Notes: a model not told the origin generated them from the sequence alone. DNA of 64,000 bases from Acholeplasmataceae bacterium (GCA_012837645.1 DUQU01000019.1:1-64000); one strand, 5' to 3'. Shown: positions 1 through 10,399, numbered from the stretch's first letter. Made by a program: numbers and translations.

Positions 1-62
1 AAGCGGGTTTTGTTATACAAAACAGCAATTTTAGTGTATAATAATTTTTAGAGGTAAAATAA

Positions 63-1040
63 ATGGAAGAACGTTTATATGCCTTTTTAGGCACCGATCT
101 TTTTTTAATTGAAAACAAAGTTGACGAACTAATTAAAAACTTAAAAGTAGAACCTTTTAATATTTTAACTTATGATTTGAGTGAAACTGATGTCTATGAG
201 TTTATTGAGGAAATAATGACTGTCAGTTTGCTTGCGGATAAAAAGGTAGTTAAGGTGAGAAATCCCTGGTTTTTTTATGAAGAAAGGGCTGATGATTTAT
301 CTGCTTTAAAGCAATATTTTGTTAATCCTAAAAGCGATACGACAGTAATTTTCATGCTTACAAAACCTTTTAATGAAGAGTTAGAACTTTCTCAAGAGGC
401 GAAAAAATATCTTTTTATTGAAACTGTTACTGAAATGAAAAGAGATGATCTGTTGCCGTATTTAAAAACTCATTTTGGTAATAAAGGCTATAAAATTGAA
501 GAGGAAGCTCTTCATGAATTATTGGCGAGAGTTAATTTTGAGTTTCATCTTTTAGCTCGAGAGATTGAGAAACTGGAGTTATATGCCTATAATAATAAAA
601 AAATCACTTTACAAGATGTGAAATTGTTGGTGCCACGTAATTTAGAAGATAACATTTTCGAGTTAACGAACGCCATTATTGCCCATAATAAAAAAAGAAT
701 GTTAGAAGTTTATTATGATTTGTTAGTTAAAAATGTAGATCCTGTTACTATTGTTGGTAGAATTAGCAATCAATTTAAAGAAATGATTACTACTAAAAGC
801 TTGCTTAAAAAAGGTTACCGACAGCATGAAATTAAAAAATATTTTGATGTTTCTGATGGCCGCGCTTATTACTTAGTTTTAAATGCTAATAAGCTAAAAG
901 AGGTCGTTTTGATTAATTATTATCAGTCTTTAGCTAACTTAGATTACCGTATAAAAAGCGGTGAAATTGATAAGAAATTAGCTTTAGAGATTTGGTTATT
1001 GAAAGTGTTAGGAGGAGAATATGACACTAAAAAAGTATGA
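63..1040 (+). CDS. holA: DNA polymerase III delta subunit
   Basis: 325-aa ORF with HolA-like sequence (DLSETDVYEFIEEIMTVSLLADKKVVKV; LAREIEKLELYA); next to rpsT as in Bacillus (yqeN-rpsT). Confidence 0.88.
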   Translation: MEERLYAFLGTDLFLIENKVDELIKNLKVEPFNILTYDLSETDVYEFIEEIMTVSLLADKKVVKVRNPWFFYEERADDLSALKQYFVNPKSDTTVIFMLTKPFNEELELSQEAKKYLFIETVTEMKRDDLLPYLKTHFGNKGYKIEEEALHELLARVNFEFHLLAREIEKLELYAYNNKKITLQDVKLLVPRNLEDNIFELTNAIIAHNKKRMLEVYYDLLVKNVDPVTIVGRISNQFKEMITTKSLLKKGYRQHEIKKYFDVSDGRAYYLVLNANKLKEVVLINYYQSLANLDYRIKSGEIDKKLALEIWLLKVLGGEYDTKKV

Positions 1041-1680
1041 TTATTTATTAGTTTTTGATTTCGAGACAACTGGTTTGTCCCCCTACTTGAATCGAATTAT
1101 CGAAGTTGGGGCGCTACTTTTAAAAAATGTTGGTAGTGAGTTTGTTTTAGAAGAACAACTCTCAGTTTTAGTTAGGCAAGACCAACCATTGGATGCTAAA
1201 ATAACTGAGATTACTGGGATTACTGATCAGATGTTAATAAAAGATGGTATTAGTGAATTTGAAGCTTATCAAGCTTTCCGAAATTTAATGAGAGATAGAA
1301 CGCTTTTGATCGCTTATAATATTTCTTTTGATTATGGTTTTTTAACTAATTTAATTAGAAGAATGACTAATAATAATGATTATTTTGTCAAACATGATTT
1401 ATTAGATGTAATGGCCGTTTATAAAGACCGACATCCTTATCCACACCGGCTCGAAAATGCTAGTAAGACTTATGGCGTTTTTAGAGCGGATGCTCACCGT
1501 GCATTAGAAGATGTTAAGATGACTTATGATGTTTTAGCAAAGATGCAAGAGGAACGCGATTGTTTAATTGAGTATGTTAATGTAATTGGCTATAATCCTA
1601 AATATGGCCCCAGTAAGTTTAAAGCACCGCATGTTACTTATAAGCCTCAAGATGGCCGGAGATTAAAGCTGGTAAGCTAA
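1021..1680 (+). CDS. DnaQ/PolC-epsilon-like 3'-5' exonuclease
   Basis: DEDD exonuclease motifs: FDFETTGLSP, AYNISFDYGFL, HRALEDVKMTYDVL. Confidence 0.85.
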   Translation: MTLKKYDYLLVFDFETTGLSPYLNRIIEVGALLLKNVGSEFVLEEQLSVLVRQDQPLDAKITEITGITDQMLIKDGISEFEAYQAFRNLMRDRTLLIAYNISFDYGFLTNLIRRMTNNNDYFVKHDLLDVMAVYKDRHPYPHRLENASKTYGVFRADAHRALEDVKMTYDVLAKMQEERDCLIEYVNVIGYNPKYGPSKFKAPHVTYKPQDGRRLKLVS

Positions 1681-1709
1681 AAAAAAACACTTCCAAAAGG
1701 GAAATGTAA
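1680..1709 (-). terminator. Rho-independent terminator downstream of rpsT
   Basis: Minus strand reads ACATTTCC-CTTTT-GGAAGTGT followed by a long T run; 8-bp stem with one wobble. Confidence 0.7.
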
Positions 1710-1973
1710 TTAATTTAATGAATTGACTAGTTTAGTTAATTTAGATTTATGGTTACTAACATAGTTTTTATGATAAATACCTTTTGCAAGTCCTTTATCT
1801 AACTTCTTGTTAGCATAGTTTAAGCTAGAAAGCGCCTTATCTTTATCGTTATCTTCAACCGCTTTGAAAACAGCTTTGATGGCAGTTTTAGTGGAAGATT
1901 TAAAACCTTTATTAAGAATCCGTCTTTTTTCATTTGTTTTATTTCTTTTGATTTGTTGTTTAATATTAGCCAT
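1710..1973 (-). CDS. rpsT: 30S ribosomal protein S20
   Basis: MANIKQQIKRNKTNEKRRILNKGFKSSTKTAIK... typical S20; 87 aa. Confidence 0.95.
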   Translation of the reverse strand: MANIKQQIKRNKTNEKRRILNKGFKSSTKTAIKAVFKAVEDNDKDKALSSLNYANKKLDKGLAKGIYHKNYVSNHKSKLTKLVNSLN

Positions 1974-2076
1974 TCTTTACCTCCTTCGCTAACGCCACTA
2001 ACGATTATATCATTACAGTAATATTATTGCAACAAATAACAATAATCTATTTTAGATAAAACGAGGTATAATAAAA

Positions 2077-2670
2077 ATGATAACTTTACCAAATAAAATC
2101 ACAATTACAAGAATTATCTTAGTCCCCATTATGGTGATGGTAGTCTTAATTCCCGGTTTTCAAAAAATCGAGACTATTTTAGCTTTATCATTAGGAGAAT
2201 TAATGTTCGCTTTGCTTTTTCTATTAGGATCATTCAGTGACTTCCTTGATGGCTATTTAGCGCGAAAGAGAAACGAAATAACTACCTTAGGTATTTTTTT
2301 AGATCCAATCGCCGATAAGTTAATTACTATTACAGCGATTCTTTACATTGTCGCGATGAGAACTAATTATAATTGGTGGTGGAGTTTAGTTGTAGTGATT
2401 TTATTTAGAGAGTTCGGTGTTATGGCGTTAAGGACGCTTGCGGCGAAGGATAACAAGGTTATCGCGGCTAATATTTTTGGTAAAATTAAAACCGTTTTAA
2501 CGATGATAAGCATTATTCTATTTTTATTTAATGGGTTTGGACTCTTTTATTTAATGGGCGCTCAAGCTCAATATCTATTGGATAGTGTCTTTTATTTGGC
2601 GGTATTAACGACCTTAATTAGTGGCTTAATTTATTTTTGGCAAAATAAAGAAGTATTGATAAAAGAATAA
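2077..2670 (+). CDS. pgsA: CDP-diacylglycerol-glycerol-3-phosphate 3-phosphatidyltransferase
   Basis: CDP-alcohol phosphotransferase motif (DFLDGYLARKRNEITTLGIFLDPIADK); immediately before recA. Confidence 0.93.
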   Translation: MITLPNKITITRIILVPIMVMVVLIPGFQKIETILALSLGELMFALLFLLGSFSDFLDGYLARKRNEITTLGIFLDPIADKLITITAILYIVAMRTNYNWWWSLVVVILFREFGVMALRTLAAKDNKVIAANIFGKIKTVLTMISIILFLFNGFGLFYLMGAQAQYLLDSVFYLAVLTTLISGLIYFWQNKEVLIKE

Positions 2671-2720
2671 TTAAAGTAAAATTTGAAAATTGAATGTATA
2701 TATAAGTTGGAGGATTAAAA

Positions 2721-3704
2721 ATGGAAAAGAAAAATGAAGCACTAAATAGTGCTATGAAACAAATTGAAAAACAATTTGGTAAAGGTTCAATTATGATGTT
2801 AGGAGAAGAAGCGGATAAAAATATTGAAGCTAGTTCATCTGGCTCTTTAGCTCTTGATATTGCTTTAGGTATTGGCGGTTATCCAAAAGGGAGAATTATT
2901 GAAATTTATGGACCTGAGGCTGGCGGTAAAACCACATTTGCACTTCATGCAATCGCAGAAATGCAAAAATCAGGAAATTACGCCGCTTTTATCGATGCTG
3001 AGCATGCTTTAGACCCTCAATATGCGAAAAGATTAGGCGTGGACATTGAAAACTTAATTTTATCGCAACCAGATACTGGCGAACAAGCATTAGAAATCGC
3101 AGAAGCTTTAATACGTAGTGGTGCAATTGGGATGGTGGTAATCGATTCAGTAGCTGCCTTAGTACCGGAAGCGGAAATAAGTGGCGAGATGGGCGATTCG
3201 CATATTGGTTTACAAGCGCGCCTAATGAGTCAAGCAATGCGTAAATTATCGGGAATAATTAGTAAAACAAAAACGATTTGTGTTTTCATCAATCAAATTA
3301 GAGAAAAAGTAGGTATTTTATTTGGTAACCCTGAAACAACCTCAGGAGGAAGAGCATTAAAGTTTTATTCCTCAGTACGATTAGAAATTAGAAGAGGGGA
3401 ACAATTAAAAATTGGAAGCGAGCTTTTAGGTAATAAAGTTAATGTAAAAGTTGTTAAGAATAAAGTGGCACCGCCATTTAAAACAGCAAGTATTGATTTA
3501 ATTTACGGTCAAGGATTATCTAAGACCGGAGAAATAGTTGATCTCGCAGCTGATTTAGATATTGTTAAAAAAAGTGGTGCTTGGTATTCATATAAAGATG
3601 AAAGGATTGGCCAAGGAAGAGAAAACGCGAAAAAATATTTAGATGAAAATAGTGCATTAAAAGACGAAATAGAAAAACAAGTTAGAGAATATTATCAATT
3701 ATAA
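2721..3704 (+). CDS. recA: Recombinase RecA
   Basis: [17 protein letters not shown] Walker [15 protein letters not shown], full-length RecA. Confidence 0.98.
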   Translation: MEKKNEALNSAMKQIEKQFGKGSIMMLGEEADKNIEASSSGSLALDIALGIGGYPKGRIIEIYGPEAGGKTTFALHAIAEMQKSGNYAAFIDAEHALDPQYAKRLGVDIENLILSQPDTGEQALEIAEALIRSGAIGMVVIDSVAALVPEAEISGEMGDSHIGLQARLMSQAMRKLSGIISKTKTICVFINQIREKVGILFGNPETTSGGRALKFYSSVRLEIRRGEQLKIGSELLGNKVNVKVVKNKVAPPFKTASIDLIYGQGLSKTGEIVDLAADLDIVKKSGAWYSYKDERIGQGRENAKKYLDENSALKDEIEKQVREYYQL

Positions 3705-3713
3705 TAAAAAAAA

Positions 3714-3743
3714 CTTCTTCACAAAGGTGGAGAAGATTTTTTT
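3714..3743 (+). terminator. Rho-independent terminator after recA
   Basis: CTTCTTCAC-AAAG-GTGGAGAAG stem (9 bp, one wobble) followed by ATTTTTTT. Confidence 0.8.
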
Positions 3744-3754
3744 AATAGAGTGAA

Positions 3755-4342
3755 TTAATTATATTGTTTTGGAGTTATTTTAATAATGATGGGCTCAGGT
3801 TTTAAAAGACTACTATCCTCAAATTCAAAAGTTATCTTTAAATAGAGAGTGGGTTCTTTTACCCTCACTAGAGGCAAAATCTTTTTCTTAGGATTGTAGG
3901 CAAAAGGGATTTCAAATTTATTTTTTTCGCTCTCATTTTTGATTGATTTAGAGATTGATTCACTGTCATATTTGTCATTTTTAGCCGATAACTGAACTTC
4001 AATATTAATGTCTTTTATTTTGGAAGTATATAAACTTTTAAAATCAAGGTAAAAAATGTAATTGGTTGCTTTAAAATTATCGTCATTATCTAATACTTCT
4101 TTACGTTCATCTAAATAGACATCGATTTCAAATTTATCTTGTTTATTTAAAGGGACGGCCTTTAATGACTTGTCTGAAAATAAAATGTCTTTACTATTAG
4201 CAAAGTGAGCTACATAAATAGTAGGAATGACTATTAGTGGTAAAACAATTAAAAACATCACTAACGTAATTGTTAAAATTCGATATTTTTTATAAAAGGG
4301 TATTTTAGTTTTTTGCTTTTTCATTATATCACCTTTAATCAT
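3755..4342 (-). CDS. Hypothetical membrane-anchored protein
   Basis: 195-aa ORF; N-terminal TM helix (ILTITLVMFLIVLPLIVIPTIYVAHFA) and extracytoplasmic-looking remainder; no family recognised. Confidence 0.65.
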   Translation of the reverse strand: MIKGDIMKKQKTKIPFYKKYRILTITLVMFLIVLPLIVIPTIYVAHFANSKDILFSDKSLKAVPLNKQDKFEIDVYLDERKEVLDNDDNFKATNYIFYLDFKSLYTSKIKDINIEVQLSAKNDKYDSESISKSIKNESEKNKFEIPFAYNPKKKILPLVRVKEPTLYLKITFEFEDSSLLKPEPIIIKITPKQYN

Positions 4343-4503
4343 TATACAATATCTAAAATGGAAATAAAAGCGCCATTATTTTGTTTTGGTTGCTGTTGCG
4401 ATAATAGTTGCTTGAAATAGTCATCAAAGATCGCATTAATGGTGATTAAAGTAATTAAGATATTATTTGATAAGGCTTTAAAAAGGATTTTAATTTTAAA
4501 CAC
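4342..4503 (-). CDS. Possible small membrane protein (GTG start), translationally coupled to the downstream ORF
   Basis: Hand translation VFKIKILFKALSNNILITLITINAIFDDYFKQLLSQQQPKQNNGAFISILDIV*; its TAA overlaps the ATG of the 3755-4342 ORF (TAATG). Not in the ORF track because it has no ATG. Confidence 0.3.
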   Translation of the reverse strand: MFKIKILFKALSNNILITLITINAIFDDYFKQLLSQQQPKQNNGAFISILDIV

Positions 4504-4677
4504 TTTAATAATTAAAATTTTTATTAAGCGGGTTAAACTAAATTGTAGTTATTATAAAGGGTCTTGTAGTAAAGCTTTTATAATAGTAAGATAAAAATTG
4601 TTGTTAGCTAATAATAAAACTAATAAATACTATTTGTTAATAGCAAAAACTTAAAGCGAAAAAAGTAGTGATAAAAA

Positions 4678-4706
4678 TTGACTAAAAACAATAAAATGGT
4701 TATAAT
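4678..4706 (+). promoter_or_regulatory. Sigma-A type promoter for rny
   Basis: TTGACT - 17 bp - TATAAT, about 87 bp upstream of the rny ATG. Confidence 0.8.
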
Positions 4707-4792
4707 AACAATAGTTTAAAGTTTTTTTTAAACTAAGAAGATAAATATATTTTGTAGTTCAAATATAAAAATAAATATGTGGAGGAATAAAT

Positions 4793-6361
4793 ATGAGTAA
4801 TTTAGAGATTATTTTACTTATCTCCACTTTGTTGTTGCTAGTTGTTGGACCAATTGGCGGATATTTTTTACGTGTTATTCATCATGAAAAATCGATAAGA
4901 TTATCCAAAGAAGAAGCAGAAAAGATTGTTGAAGAAGGCAAAAAAGAAGCAGATACTTATAAAAAAGAATCGCTTTTAGAAGCTAGACAAGAAATTTTTA
5001 ATCTAAAAAAAGAGTTTGACAAAGATGTTAAAGAACGCAAGCAAATGGTTGTTGATTTGGAAAACAAACTTTCTCGTCGTGAGGAAATGTTGAATAATCG
5101 TTCTGCAAATTTAGACAAAAGAGAAGAACATCTTGCCTCTAAAGAAATTAGAATAGATGAAAAAAGAATTGAAGTCGATGAACTAAAAAACAAAGTGGAT
5201 GATTTACTAAAAGAACAAGAAGAAAAGTTAATTCAAATTTCAGGAATTACGGTTGATGAAGCCAAAGGGACGATTATGACCCGAGTTGAAAATGAAATGG
5301 CTAATGAAATCAACTTGTATATTAAAGAACAAGAAGAATTGGCGAAAATTGAAGCTGATCATAAAGCGAAACAATTGTTGTCGTTGGCGATAAATAAATA
5401 TGCTAGTGAAACAACAACTGAAAGAACAGTCAGCGTGGTTGATTTACCAACTGAGGAGATGAAAGGCCGAGTAATCGGAAGAGAAGGAAGAAACATTCGA
5501 GCTTTTGAGGCCTTAACAGGTGTCGATTTGATTATCGATGATACTCCAGAAGCGGTCGTTTTATCAGGTTTTGATCCTATTAGAAGAGAAATTGCTAAAA
5601 GAACCTTATCTTTATTAGTTGAAGATGGCCGTATTCATCCGGGTAGAATTGAAGAAGTAGTTGCTAGAGTCCAAGCTGAGGTGGAAACCTTTATTAGAGA
5701 AACTGGCGAAAATGCTGTTTTCGAAACTGGCGTTGGAAAAATGCATCCTGATTTAATTAAATTATTAGGTAAATTGCAATTTCGCACTAGTTACGGACAA
5801 AATGTTTTAAAGCATAGTATTGAAGTTGCCTTTTTCGCAGGAAAGCTAGCAGCGGAGATTGGTGAAAACGAAGTAATCGCTAAAAGAGCAGGGTTGCTAC
5901 ATGATATCGGTAAAGCTGTTGATCATGAGATTGAAGGATCTCATGTTGAGATTGGAGTTGACTTAGTCTCCCGTTATAAAGAACCGAAAGAAGTTGTTGA
6001 TGCAATAGCTTCCCATCATGGTGATAAGGAGCCGGAAACGATTATTGCAGTTTTAGTAGCTGCGGCTGATGCTTTATCAGCAGCACGGCCAGGTGCACGA
6101 AGCGAATCGATTGAAAATTATTTAAAACGATTAGCTGAGTTGGAAAATATTTCAAACAAAATTGAAGGTGTAGAGCGTTCCTATGCTATTCAAGCTGGAA
6201 GAGAAATAAGGGTAATAGTTGAGCCTACTAAAATAGATGACGCGCAAACATTTAAGATTGCCCGTAAAATTAAAGAAGATATTGAAGCGAATTTACAATA
6301 TCCAGGGACGATTAAAGTCACAGTTGTAAGAGAAACAAGAGCGACTGATATCGCGAAATAA
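4793..6361 (+). CDS. rny: Ribonuclease Y
   Basis: N-terminal TM, long coiled coil, KH ([15 protein letters not shown]) and HD domain ([21 protein letters not shown]). Confidence 0.97.
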   Translation: MSNLEIILLISTLLLLVVGPIGGYFLRVIHHEKSIRLSKEEAEKIVEEGKKEADTYKKESLLEARQEIFNLKKEFDKDVKERKQMVVDLENKLSRREEMLNNRSANLDKREEHLASKEIRIDEKRIEVDELKNKVDDLLKEQEEKLIQISGITVDEAKGTIMTRVENEMANEINLYIKEQEELAKIEADHKAKQLLSLAINKYASETTTERTVSVVDLPTEEMKGRVIGREGRNIRAFEALTGVDLIIDDTPEAVVLSGFDPIRREIAKRTLSLLVEDGRIHPGRIEEVVARVQAEVETFIRETGENAVFETGVGKMHPDLIKLLGKLQFRTSYGQNVLKHSIEVAFFAGKLAAEIGENEVIAKRAGLLHDIGKAVDHEIEGSHVEIGVDLVSRYKEPKEVVDAIASHHGDKEPETIIAVLVAAADALSAARPGARSESIENYLKRLAELENISNKIEGVERSYAIQAGREIRVIVEPTKIDDAQTFKIARKIKEDIEANLQYPGTIKVTVVRETRATDIAK

Positions 6362-6385
6362 AGGGGAGTTTTCTCCCTTTTTGTT
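6360..6385 (+). terminator. Hairpin after rny
   Basis: AAAGGGGAG-TTTT-CTCCCTTTTTG. Confidence 0.6.
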
Positions 6386-6400
6386 AAGGAAGGTAATAAA

Positions 6401-7159
6401 ATGAAAGTATTGTTTATTGGTGATATTTATGGTAAAGCAGGAAGAGAGACCTTAAGTAAATATTTGCCGTATCTAAAACAAACTTATGGACCAAATATCG
6501 TTATTGTTAATGGTGAAAATAGTGCAAATAACGGAAGAGGAATTAAAGAAGATTATTATAAAGAGTTAATGAAACTTGGCGTTAGTGCTATTACCATGGG
6601 AAATCATGTTTGGGGTCAAAGAACGTTAGCTAATTTTATTGATGAAGCAAATATTGCAAGACCTGCGAACTATTTAAAGGCGCCAGGAAAAAGATTTTTA
6701 ACGATTAATTATAATGAGAAAAAGTTGTTAGTAATAAATTTATTAGGCAGAACATTTATGGACGCCAATTTAGAAAACCCTTTTGTAGTGGCTAAAAATA
6801 TTTTAACGACGGAAAAATATGATTATGCTTTTATCGATTTTCATGCTGAGGCGACTAGTGAAAAAATTGCTTTGGGACATTATTTAGATGGTTTAGCAAC
6901 TGCGATTGTGGGCACTCATACTCATGTCCAAACCGCTGATGAAAGAGTGTTACCAAAAGGTACTCTTTATATTACTGATGTCGGAATGACTGGGCCTTTA
7001 AATGGCATTATCGGTGTTGATAAGGAAATTGTTATTAATCGTTTTTTAAATGGTTTTACTAAACCTAATAAAGTAGAAGATGGGGATAAGCAACTCAATG
7101 CTGTTTTAATGGATTTTGATTTAAAGAAAATTACAAGGATTCATTTAGAATGTCAATAA
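6401..7159 (+). CDS. ymdB: YmdB-family metallophosphoesterase
   Basis: MKVLFIGDIYGKAGRETL, NGENSANNGRGI, GNHVWGQ, GTHTHVQTADER; follows rny as in Bacillus. Confidence 0.93.
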   Translation: MKVLFIGDIYGKAGRETLSKYLPYLKQTYGPNIVIVNGENSANNGRGIKEDYYKELMKLGVSAITMGNHVWGQRTLANFIDEANIARPANYLKAPGKRFLTINYNEKKLLVINLLGRTFMDANLENPFVVAKNILTTEKYDYAFIDFHAEATSEKIALGHYLDGLATAIVGTHTHVQTADERVLPKGTLYITDVGMTGPLNGIIGVDKEIVINRFLNGFTKPNKVEDGDKQLNAVLMDFDLKKITRIHLECQ

Positions 7160-7227
7160 TAATTAAGTTATCATATGTTTTGCCTTGGCCCTTAAAATAT
7201 TTTATAATGTTTGCGGTGGTGCAATAA

Positions 7228-8661
7228 ATGAAAGTTGATATTAGTAAATATTTTAAACCTAGTTATAAAAAAGCAAGAAAGCGAATTGCTGAAATTGATT
7301 ATTTAGATTTTTCTTTTGACAAGTCTTATCAAAATCTTGGTGTTGGTCTTAATTATAGAATTCAAACATATGGTTGTCAGGCTAATGAAGCTGATAGCGA
7401 GATTATTGCTGGTTTGTTTGAAAAGATGGGCTACCAAAAAGCAAAAGATGAAAAAGATGCCGATATTATTATCTTAAATACTTGTGCGGTACGAGAAAAC
7501 GCTGAAAATAGAATTTGGGGAGAATTGGGGAGACTGAAAAGTCTTAAAAAAACTAACCCTAACTTACTTTTAGGAATTGCTGGTTGTATGCCTCAAGAAG
7601 AGAAAGTTGTTAGTAGGCTTTTAAATAAATATCCTTATGTGGATCTTGTTTTTGGGACTCATAATCTTCATAAATTGCCAGAATATATTAAGCAAGCTAT
7701 TTTTACTAAAGAACGCGTTATTGAAGTTTATTCATATGAAGGGGATGTGATTGAAAATCTTCCTAAAGTGAGAGATCATCAATACAAAGCTTGGGTAACG
7801 ATTATGTATGGTTGCGATGAGTTTTGTACTTATTGTATTGTTCCTTATACAAGGGGGAAAGAACGTTCTAGGGCGAAAAAAGAGATTATTGAAGAAGTTG
7901 AAGAACTAGCACGAGCGGGTTATCAAGAAGTAACACTATTAGGCCAAAACGTAAATGCCTATGGAAAAGATTTCGAAAGTGGAGATTATACTTTTGGCGA
8001 TTTATTAAAAGATCTTAATGATACTGCTATTAAGAGAATCCGCTTTACGACTTCTCATCCCCGCGACATTGATGATAAAACTATTAACGCTTTTAAGTTG
8101 GAAAAAGTGATGCCACATCTCCATTTACCAGTTCAAAGTGGTTCCAATAAAGTTTTAAAGAAAATGAACCGCGGTTATACTAAAGAACGCTATTTAGAAG
8201 TGGTCAAAAAACTAAGAAAAGTAAGACCTGATATTTCCCTTACAACAGATATTATTGTTGGTTTTCCTTATGAAACTGAAGAGGATTTTAAGGCGACAAT
8301 TGAACTAGTTGAAACCGTCAACTTTGAAGGTGCATATACTTTTATATTTTCTAAAAAGGAAGGAACACCTGCATATAATTATCCTGATAATGTTACCGAA
8401 AACGAACAAAAAGATCGCTTAAAACGACTTAATACAGTAGTTAACAAAGGTTATTTGCGCGGTTCTAAAAAGTTTTTGAACAAAGAAATCAAAGTCCTGG
8501 TAGATGGTTTTTCTAAAAAGCACGATAACATATTGGCCGGTTATAGCGAACACAACAAATTAGTTAATTTCAAAGGTGAAGCATCTTTAATAGGCAAAAT
8601 AGTAAAGGTAAAAATAACAGAAGCTAAAACATGGTTTTTAATAGGTGAACTTTGTGAGTAA
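7228..8661 (+). CDS. miaB: tRNA-2-methylthio-N6-dimethylallyladenosine synthase
   Basis: TYGCQANEADSE, radical SAM CDEFCTYCIVPYTRGKERSR, TRAM C-terminus. Confidence 0.95.
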   Translation: MKVDISKYFKPSYKKARKRIAEIDYLDFSFDKSYQNLGVGLNYRIQTYGCQANEADSEIIAGLFEKMGYQKAKDEKDADIIILNTCAVRENAENRIWGELGRLKSLKKTNPNLLLGIAGCMPQEEKVVSRLLNKYPYVDLVFGTHNLHKLPEYIKQAIFTKERVIEVYSYEGDVIENLPKVRDHQYKAWVTIMYGCDEFCTYCIVPYTRGKERSRAKKEIIEEVEELARAGYQEVTLLGQNVNAYGKDFESGDYTFGDLLKDLNDTAIKRIRFTTSHPRDIDDKTINAFKLEKVMPHLHLPVQSGSNKVLKKMNRGYTKERYLEVVKKLRKVRPDISLTTDIIVGFPYETEEDFKATIELVETVNFEGAYTFIFSKKEGTPAYNYPDNVTENEQKDRLKRLNTVVNKGYLRGSKKFLNKEIKVLVDGFSKKHDNILAGYSEHNKLVNFKGEASLIGKIVKVKITEAKTWFLIGELCE

Positions 8662-8989
8662 AAAAGCATTAATTGAATTGATTAAAAAGGATAAGACAAT
8701 TCTTGAATATCAACGATTAGAAAAAATTATTCATAAAGATGAATACCTTTTAAAAGAAATTTTAGAATTGAAAGAGTTGCAACAAGAACTTGTTAACTTG
8801 CAATACTTAGATAAAGTTAAAATGCTATCGCAAGTTAAAAAAAAGTATCAAGAAAAATTAAATCTTTTAAACAAGAATCCTCTTTTACACAACTATTTAA
8901 CTCTTCAAAACGAATTAAATCAATTGCTAATTGAGATAAAAAGGATTATTGAAAGCGGACTGAAATTGCCTATATTAGAGCAGGAATAA
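8654..8989 (+). CDS. YlbF/YmcA-family protein (RicA-like), GTG start
   Basis: Small helical protein directly after miaB, matching ymcA position in Bacillus; ORF track start is 8645 but GTG at 8654 overlaps the miaB end. Confidence 0.65.
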   Translation: MSKKALIELIKKDKTILEYQRLEKIIHKDEYLLKEILELKELQQELVNLQYLDKVKMLSQVKKKYQEKLNLLNKNPLLHNYLTLQNELNQLLIEIKRIIESGLKLPILEQE

Positions 8990-9076
8990 TGTTTAATTAG
9001 GCTTTTTTCTTAAAATAGATTGAATTATCGAAAAAAATATAGTAAAATTGAACTATAAATGACAGGGAGGGGTATA

Positions 9077-10399
9077 ATGACCTATTTAAAAAAGGAAGAC
9101 ACGATTAAAATAAACAAGAAAAACTTTACACTAAGCGATATTCTTGAAAAATTGATTTTATTGCCAAGTGAGGAAATTAAAGAGTATTTCCAAACACTAA
9201 AATTATCGTTACCAAGGAAGTTAAGAATGATGACCGCTCGAACGGTTCTTGATCCTTATTTAGAAGATAAAGAACAAGTGCGAAAGTTATCTGATGAGAT
9301 GCGTTATCGAATTGGTTGGTATGATTATTTTTCTGATGCACAACTAATTAATTTATTACCGCAGTTTAATGACGGTAAACTAATAAAAGCTTACAAAGTT
9401 GAACTATGGCATAAACTTGTTAATTTAATGATTGAGAAAAAGGTTTCTGAACCTCAATTTAACAAGTTAGTAGATATGGCTGAGCAAATTACGAGCCCGA
9501 CAAGAGAAAACATTTTAGCATATAATGAAAATTTAGATGCTTTATTTTTTGATAAAAAAGATGAAATCGATGGTTTGAATCCAGATACCTTTAGAGGTGC
9601 TCTTTATAAGGCTTCGACTTTAGTTGAAATTAGGAAAATTGGTTTAAAATATGGCGTTTCCGTTCCACGAAGACTTAAAAAACATGAACTGGCTGAAATA
9701 GTTAAAGATGTTTTAAAAGAAAGAGGTCAGTATACTGATAGCGAAGGCGAAAAAATTGATAATATGTCAGTTATTATCTTACAAAGATACGCCATTAACA
9801 ACGAAATAAAAGCTTCGATAGAATTAAAAAAAGAAGAAGTTATCGAATATATCTTAAAAAATGCTCAAGAAACTAAAGCTAACTATTTTGTTCCTACTGA
9901 TGCTAATATTTATGAAAAATTAGTTCCGAGAATTTTATTTGAAGAGGAAGAATTTATAGAAGAAGTTCAAAAACCAGTGGAAGTTATTAAAGAAGAGCCG
10001 ACTCCAATAAAAGAAGAACCTGTTGTTGTCAAAGAAGAACCTATCATCGTTAAAGAAGTTGTTAAGGAAAAAGAATCCGTCGACATTTCTGAAGAGGAAT
10101 TACGTGGTTTACTAACTCACATCGATGAATTAAAAGATGAAATCGAAGCATTATCAATTGAGATCGAAGAATTAAAAGACACTGAGTTCCCTGTTATTGT
10201 TGAAAAAGATGGTGACTTAAAAGAAAAAGAAATCCCAGTTGCGCCTTTAAAATCTCAAAAGCCTGTTAATATTTATCCTTTCCATAGTTTTGTTAATTTA
10301 AAAACAAAGAGAAGAAGGAAAAAAAGAAAATTCAAAAAAAATATTTTAACGTATCCATTATATAATCCTAGAACAATTTATGATTTTTTTAATTTATAA
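9077..10399 (+). CDS. Hypothetical protein with SAP/HeH-like segment, KEEP-type repeats and a basic C-terminal tail
   Basis: ATG at 9077 after gggaggggtata; segment LVEIRKIGLKYGVSVPRRLKKHELAEIVKDVL; repeats VIKEEPTPIKEEPVVVKEEPIIVKE; tail KTKRRRKKRKFKKN. Confidence 0.6.
   Translation: MTYLKKEDTIKINKKNFTLSDILEKLILLPSEEIKEYFQTLKLSLPRKLRMMTARTVLDPYLEDKEQVRKLSDEMRYRIGWYDYFSDAQLINLLPQFNDGKLIKAYKVELWHKLVNLMIEKKVSEPQFNKLVDMAEQITSPTRENILAYNENLDALFFDKKDEIDGLNPDTFRGALYKASTLVEIRKIGLKYGVSVPRRLKKHELAEIVKDVLKERGQYTDSEGEKIDNMSVIILQRYAINNEIKASIELKKEEVIEYILKNAQETKANYFVPTDANIYEKLVPRILFEEEEFIEEVQKPVEVIKEEPTPIKEEPVVVKEEPIIVKEVVKEKESVDISEEELRGLLTHIDELKDEIEALSIEIEELKDTEFPVIVEKDGDLKEKEIPVAPLKSQKPVNIYPFHSFVNLKTKRRRKKRKFKKNILTYPLYNPRTIYDFFNL

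Noticed and set aside
2989-3237. Minus-strand 82-aa ORF inside recA
   Set aside because: Entirely antisense to a conserved gene; composition is a by-product of recA codons.
4957-5193. Minus-strand Ser/Leu-rich ORF inside rny
   Set aside because: Antisense of the Lys/Glu coiled coil; such reversed ORFs are an artefact.
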